A stretch of DNA of 64,000 nt, from assembly GCF_905220365.1 (NCBI RefSeq), contig NC_061124.1, positions 8,248,501 to 8,312,500 on the forward strand. Reading direction: 5' to 3'. Numbering within the stretch: the stretch's first letter is position 1; the number at the start of each line of letters is the position of its first letter. A model generated the notes under the pieces. That model worked only from the letters and a program-made list of their open reading frames with translations, made no database searches and had not been told where the DNA came from. This stretch comes from Vanessa cardui. Its lineage: Eukaryota; Arthropoda; Insecta; Lepidoptera; Nymphalidae. Made by a program: the position numbers and the translations under genes. Of this stretch, positions 59,308 to 64,000 are shown in pieces.

Positions 59308-59623
59308 TCAATGATGTTCTAGTAAATAGATATGTCATTAACGCGCAAAAAGTGAAGACTAGAAAACGTCCTAATTGGGACGTTTGCCTTTAGTCGTTTT
59401 CATCATAATTATGCCAGTAATACGTTATAATACTTACATCATAATTATGTAGTAATACGTTTTGCGTAGTTAAAACATCTAGTTATCCCATTTACTCATT
59501 GTTTTTATCAAGGTATCCTTTTTACTTGTAACGAAATTTAAAATAAACGGTCCCCGGCACGGCACACTTTTTTCTGTTGTTTAGTATGGGTATAACATAT
59601 CTATTTATTAGAAAATCAATGTA
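59308..59623. mobile_element. MITE with ~30-bp terminal inverted repeats, copy 2
   Basis: Inverted copy of 25698-26001: CAATGATGTTCTAGTAAATA at the left, TATCTATTTATTAGAAAATC AATG at the right. The flanks TACTATGTA / TACTAAGTA may be a mutated target duplication. Confidence 0.8.
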
Positions 59624-60369
59624 CTAAGTAAGACTAGTGTAGTCTAAGTGTATCATTCAGCGCTATCTTTATATAAACTGACTAGACAAATGGTGTAGCA
59701 GAAGAATCATACATGTAATCTTTAAAGACGAATCCGAAGAAGTTGTTTCAGAGTTTATGTTACAAAGCGTCGCACACAAAAGCGATTTCTTGGCGTCCAC
59801 CGAATAAATGGTGAGAATTTTTTAGTGGGCATTTCCGGTGCACAAAACATTTTGGGCACTGTTGCTGGGACTCTTATGTGATTTGAGTTTTTGCATTTGT
59901 CTGCGTTTCTCTTATGTGATTTAGAATGTGTCTCAAGTAAAAGCGTAATGTTGATATAAAATGAGAAAAAAAGGGTTTGAGAGTCGAATCGAAAAAAAAG
60001 ACAATTTTTTGTAGCGTCAATACCACGACTTCTTAATATTTTATTATTTGATTTTTAGTATTTTATTTTCTTTAGAGCAAATTTTTTTATAGCTTGTTTT
60101 ATTGCCGCTCGTTGTTTATTAATACCTACAGAAAATAAACTAACACAACATAATATAAATAAAAGTAGCATTTATGCGACATTGTTTATTCAAATCATGT
60201 GCTAGCGATACAGTCAAGTTAAAAAATAATCCTTGCATTTATGGAAACAAAGAATAATCATGTAAATAAAGTAGTGTAAAGTGGAGTTATAATTGTGTTA
60301 TCGTTTAATTCGATAATATAATATTATAGGTAAATGCTATAAGAAATAATAACCATCCTTTACATTACA

Positions 60370-60455
60370 CGATTGCACCACCAACCTAGTTACACTGACT
60401 CACTTACATTTTGGCAACAGAATATATGATGAGTGGGAGGTCGGTAGGTACAGAA
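60370..60455 (-). mobile_element. Degraded 'ggctttgtgcaagcccgtc' type element
   Basis: The words CACCACCAACCTAGTTACAC and GATGAGTGGGAGGTCGGTAG match the complement of the family, with about a third of the element left. Confidence 0.5.
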
Positions 60456-60949
60456 AGAAGCCCTAAAACCGAATACTCTTCTTGAAAAATTTAAAATAGG
60501 AGACATTAACTACAATGATATTTAAGAATAAAGACATGAAAATAACGTGTCGCCGTTAATCGATTTATAATATTTCACGAGTGATATTCGAAGTGAGTTC
60601 TTACAAAATGGCAATTTAGTTTGTTGCACCGTTACTACTTTAGTAAAACACAATAATTTTTAACTATTTTTTTACACAGGATTTAAAAAAATCATTAACA
60701 ACAAACATGGTTACAATACATGTAATTTTTATTACCATATTTCCTAGTTTTCACAGTACCATTTTCATATCCATAAAAAGAGCTTCAAGTCAGGTAAATA
60801 AAAATATTCAGTGTCAAAATAAAAAAAAATATACGGTCGAATTGAGAACACTCCTTTTTTGAAGTCGCAAATATCTTTCAAGCATTCATTCGAAATAAGT
60901 AAGGCTGTGAAATCAAATGAACCAATCCGGTGTGCGATCTAACAGAAAA

Positions 60950-61210
60950 TACCGCTGACGTCAATAACATGCAGTTAGCCCTAAACTTCACGTGACCATG
61001 AAATAGCACGGAGATTACATATACATGCAAACTGGCCAATGGCCATCCCCACCCACCAACGTGCCACTGACCTTTCGATACAACTCCGAACTTGTTCACT
61101 GAATGAAGTATGGCGTAAAAAGGTATTGCCAAGGATGCCTTCTTACCGCTTCCGGCACTTTCAAAATATTTCCGCCATCGGTATACCCAATTTGTTTTTA
61201 TGTTTATCAT
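60950..61210. other. GC-richer island, coding status uncertain
   Basis: It is distinctly less AT-rich than its flanks. A 112-codon minus-strand frame spans 60878-61216 and a plus-strand frame is open for much of it, with no recognised domain in either. It may be an old transposon or exon remnant. Confidence 0.3.
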
Positions 61211-61216
61211 AAACAT

Positions 61217-63876
61217 TATTTTAAAGTGGCCTTAACATGGTTGGAGAGAGTTGAACTTATTCTCTAGAGATGAGCTATTCTTGCCTTGCGTGCATCAGTC
61301 TATTTTGATTGAGTTCGGAAGTTTAATGTATCCGTATACTGGGCTGGGATTGAACATATCGGTGGTAGCAGTTTCATATTGTAAATTGAACTCATTTGAA
61401 TAAAGTACATATATACTGCTAGCAATACTGCTTTTGATTTGAATACTGTAAGTTATCAAAACTAAATTTCTTTTTATGCTATACTAAATCAAGATAACGA
61501 TTCAATAACATTATCAATTCCTTCACCAAAGTCCTTATTATTTAGATCAAATAATCAAAATAAAGAAAAAATATCCTAATTATTTAGGTCGTGATTGATA
61601 TTGGAGTCCTATAGTATAAATTCACAATATAATTAAATTAAATTTGTAATTAAAGAGCTACCTGCCGGTTCTTCTAGATTGAAGTTACTTTAAAAACCAT
61701 AACTTTACATTAAAATTAATACTTTTAAAAATGTCAAATCAGAAGCTTGAGCTTATTTTTAATTGAATTGTTTGATTTTATTGTTATTCTTTGTTACTTT
61801 TTATTGTAACAGCTCAGATGCATTGCAATGCAGTGAGTGTATAACAATGGTGCAGTTAAATGTCGTTAGACTACAGGATCTGAACAGGAAAGTACGTTAA
61901 TCTTACCGTTCAAGGATTTTAACACATTAAGATAATATCTTTTTAATTTGAAATTATCATCGCGGTAAAGAACACAAACATTGTTGTGCCCTTTCATTAA
62001 CACATTCGATTGATAATAATTAATATATGAATGACAAATGCTTTAAAGAAAAAAAATATTTAACAATATGCTACTATAGTATCCGAAATAAAAAATAAGG
62101 AGAAATTGATACATAGAAAAATAATCATAGATGTTAGACTAGGCTAGAGACTAGACATAGACTTATAAATATATGTAAAAAATTGAATTTGATTAATTAT
62201 TGAAGTAAATACTCGTATGATTCTATAGATATATGATGATTAAAAATTTTAAAAATATGTTTAAAAAAGAAAATTAAAAACGTGTGTTGAATTTTTAAAA
62301 AAACTTTCGTATTTTCTTAAAAAAAAGTATTTTATACTTATTATACATTAATGTTATATCACATTATAACAATACTTACTACGTGTACCCAATGACTGTA
62401 TTATGCGTAGTTCAACAGTAATACCAAATATTTAGTTACGCCCGATGCAAGGTGTAAATTGTTAAATAAATAATCTTTACTCAAGTATGACATACATTAA
62501 CATCGCATAGAAATCCCAAGAAAAACGTCATGGTGATGTTTTGTTTATTCAATGACTTTTAAATGTATCGGTGGAAAGTTATATTTTTTAAGTAGGTGAC
62601 ATATTTATATTAGGAATTTACATTATTTGTACAATATAATACCTACAAAAAACATTCAGGTAACAATAAAATACGTCAGAATAATTAGTTTACTAATGCT
62701 CTTGCGAATGCGGATATGTTGCAGAAGCTTTAAATTGTATGTATATTTACCATAAAGTTAAATGAACAGCTTAGGAATTTTCCACAATTTGGCAAATCAC
62801 ACATGCATTTCCTGCAATCGTTTTCATCAAAAATAAAATGGACTTTAAAAAAAACACAAATTAAGCACATGCCATCTCAATGGGATTTGAGAGGACTCGT
62901 CACTAGGCCATCTTGAAATATACTTTTATGTAAAAACTATAACAGTTAGCAAAACGAAAATAATGTTTATTCAATCAGTAATATGATATAAGAGCCACAC
63001 TACAGGATTAAATGAACGTTAAAGCTACATAGTAGCTTTAAGTTAAGAATGTAGATTCTACCGCGAAGAACTTTCCACTAATTAATATTATAAATATGTT
63101 ACAATACAATAAAATTATTATATATTATCCTGTATGAAAATCAACGAATACTACATACACATACTAGGTATATAGACTAGGTATATTGATAAAGTATTAA
63201 TGACGAAGTTAAAAATAAAATGTGCTATGTAACTATTATGTTAAAAATGTTATCGTGCCTTAAAATATATGCTTTAATTATTGATATTAGTAAACAACGA
63301 GGTCAACTTCTTCATGTATTCGGAATGTGACTTTGTTATCTTATAATATTAGTTTACTTTTTGAGGGTTTCTCGATTCAATAGCCGTTCAGGATGATATT
63401 GCAGTCTTTCCATGGCCTGATCATCTATTTAATTGATTGTCAATTTTAGATTGTAATTCAGAATCTCGTTACTGGTTGTTATTTCTGCCCTCAACACCAA
63501 TGTCCCCAATGCGTCTTCGCTGTTGTCGGTTTAAAATAGGAAGATTTTTTCTGATTGTGTTCAGTCACTGCATGGGATGGATGGGATGGTTATTGCAATC
63601 ACTGCATAGGATACTTTAATAACAATGGCAGCTTACTCGTAGAACATTTGACTACTACTATCTAACCAACTGGTAATCCAGTCCCTGTGCCTCATATATT
63701 GTAATGAAATTGGATCCATCTTCGTCAATTTTGTTCGTACATAAAAACAGTTCTTTACATAAAATAGTTACCCATTTACAAAGGATACGCTTAATTTTTT
63801 CACCTGCACGATATAATGAATTTACATATGAATAAAATGGATGGTATATTTTTGAGTTAGAATTTTTTTATTTTAG
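61217..63876. other. AT-rich stretch before the terminal exon
   Basis: No gene was recognised. 62850-62920 retains words of the SINE family 1 head (AATTAAGCACATG, AGGCCATCT) in degraded form. The 60-codon ORF at 63437-63619 is unsupported. Confidence 0.4.
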
Positions 63877-64000
63877 AGAAATATCTTTTTATGTTAATCA
63901 GAATAGTGAAAGGACTTTTATGAGTTATTATGGGCCTGAATACCTATTAATGGCACTGGAACAGAGTGACCCAGAGCTTGATATAGAGACAGACATTCAA
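63877..64000 (+). CDS. Unidentified coding exon running off the window
   Basis: The acceptor TTTTTTTATTTTAG is followed by a frame open for 41 codons to the edge (after one base completing a split codon). It encodes EISFYVNQNSERTFMSYYGP then EYLLMALEQSDPELDIETDI. The composition, acidic and without low complexity, looks like real protein. I do not recognise the family. No upstream exon in this window could be linked to it; the candidate start at 39812 is one speculative partner. Confidence 0.5.

Noticed and set aside
63437..63619. 60-codon ORF and an alternative frame with C-x2-C words near the right edge
   Set aside because: The alternative frame ends quickly and neither joins the 63877 exon with a recognisable donor.

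Overview
This window looks like nuclear DNA of a lepidopteran insect, most likely a nymphalid-type butterfly. It is AT-rich, its genes are split by canonical GT..AG introns, and it carries many tRNA-derived SINEs, MITE-like hairpin elements and 3' ends of non-LTR elements of the kind common in butterflies. The organism is inferred from repeat style and protein similarity; no database search was possible.

Layout. (1) Positions 1-4304, minus strand: four intronless MAPEG-family genes (microsomal glutathione S-transferase 1-like). They alternate as type I, II, I, II, because a two-gene block was duplicated in tandem about 3.16 kb apart; the first copy is cut by the window edge. (2) 7675-7748, minus strand: an intact tRNA-Asn(GUU). 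(3) 9007-36086, plus strand: twelve coding exons, 629 codons plus stop, of an EFHC1/RIB72-like axonemal DM10-domain protein. The second and third DM10 domains are present. The first DM10 domain is not found in the window, and the long Pro/Cys-rich tail shows no EF-hand. (4) 37226-52282, minus strand: the Golgi Qb-SNARE membrin (GOSR2/Bos1) in four exons, the last two separated by a 13.8-kb intron. That intron contains a candidate plus-strand first coding exon at 39811 and a possible in-frame 39-nt cassette exon. (5) 53318-54067, plus strand: an intronless M6 gene (proteolipid protein/GPM6 family), head to head with membrin. (6) 54068-64000: mostly AT-rich DNA with MITEs, one small Cys-rich minus-strand ORF (57429-57593), and an unidentified open exon (63877-64000) running off the right edge.

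The genes do not form one pathway. They cover lipid/xenobiotic membrane enzymes, a ciliary or flagellar structural protein, an ER-Golgi SNARE and a neuronal/epithelial tetraspan protein. I saw no convincing undescribed multi-gene system. The most distinctive structural observations are the tandem MAPEG block, the tailed EFHC protein, the nested signals in the membrin intron, an intronless M6, and a short inverted-repeat element whose core is flipped between two copies that both have target-site duplications.
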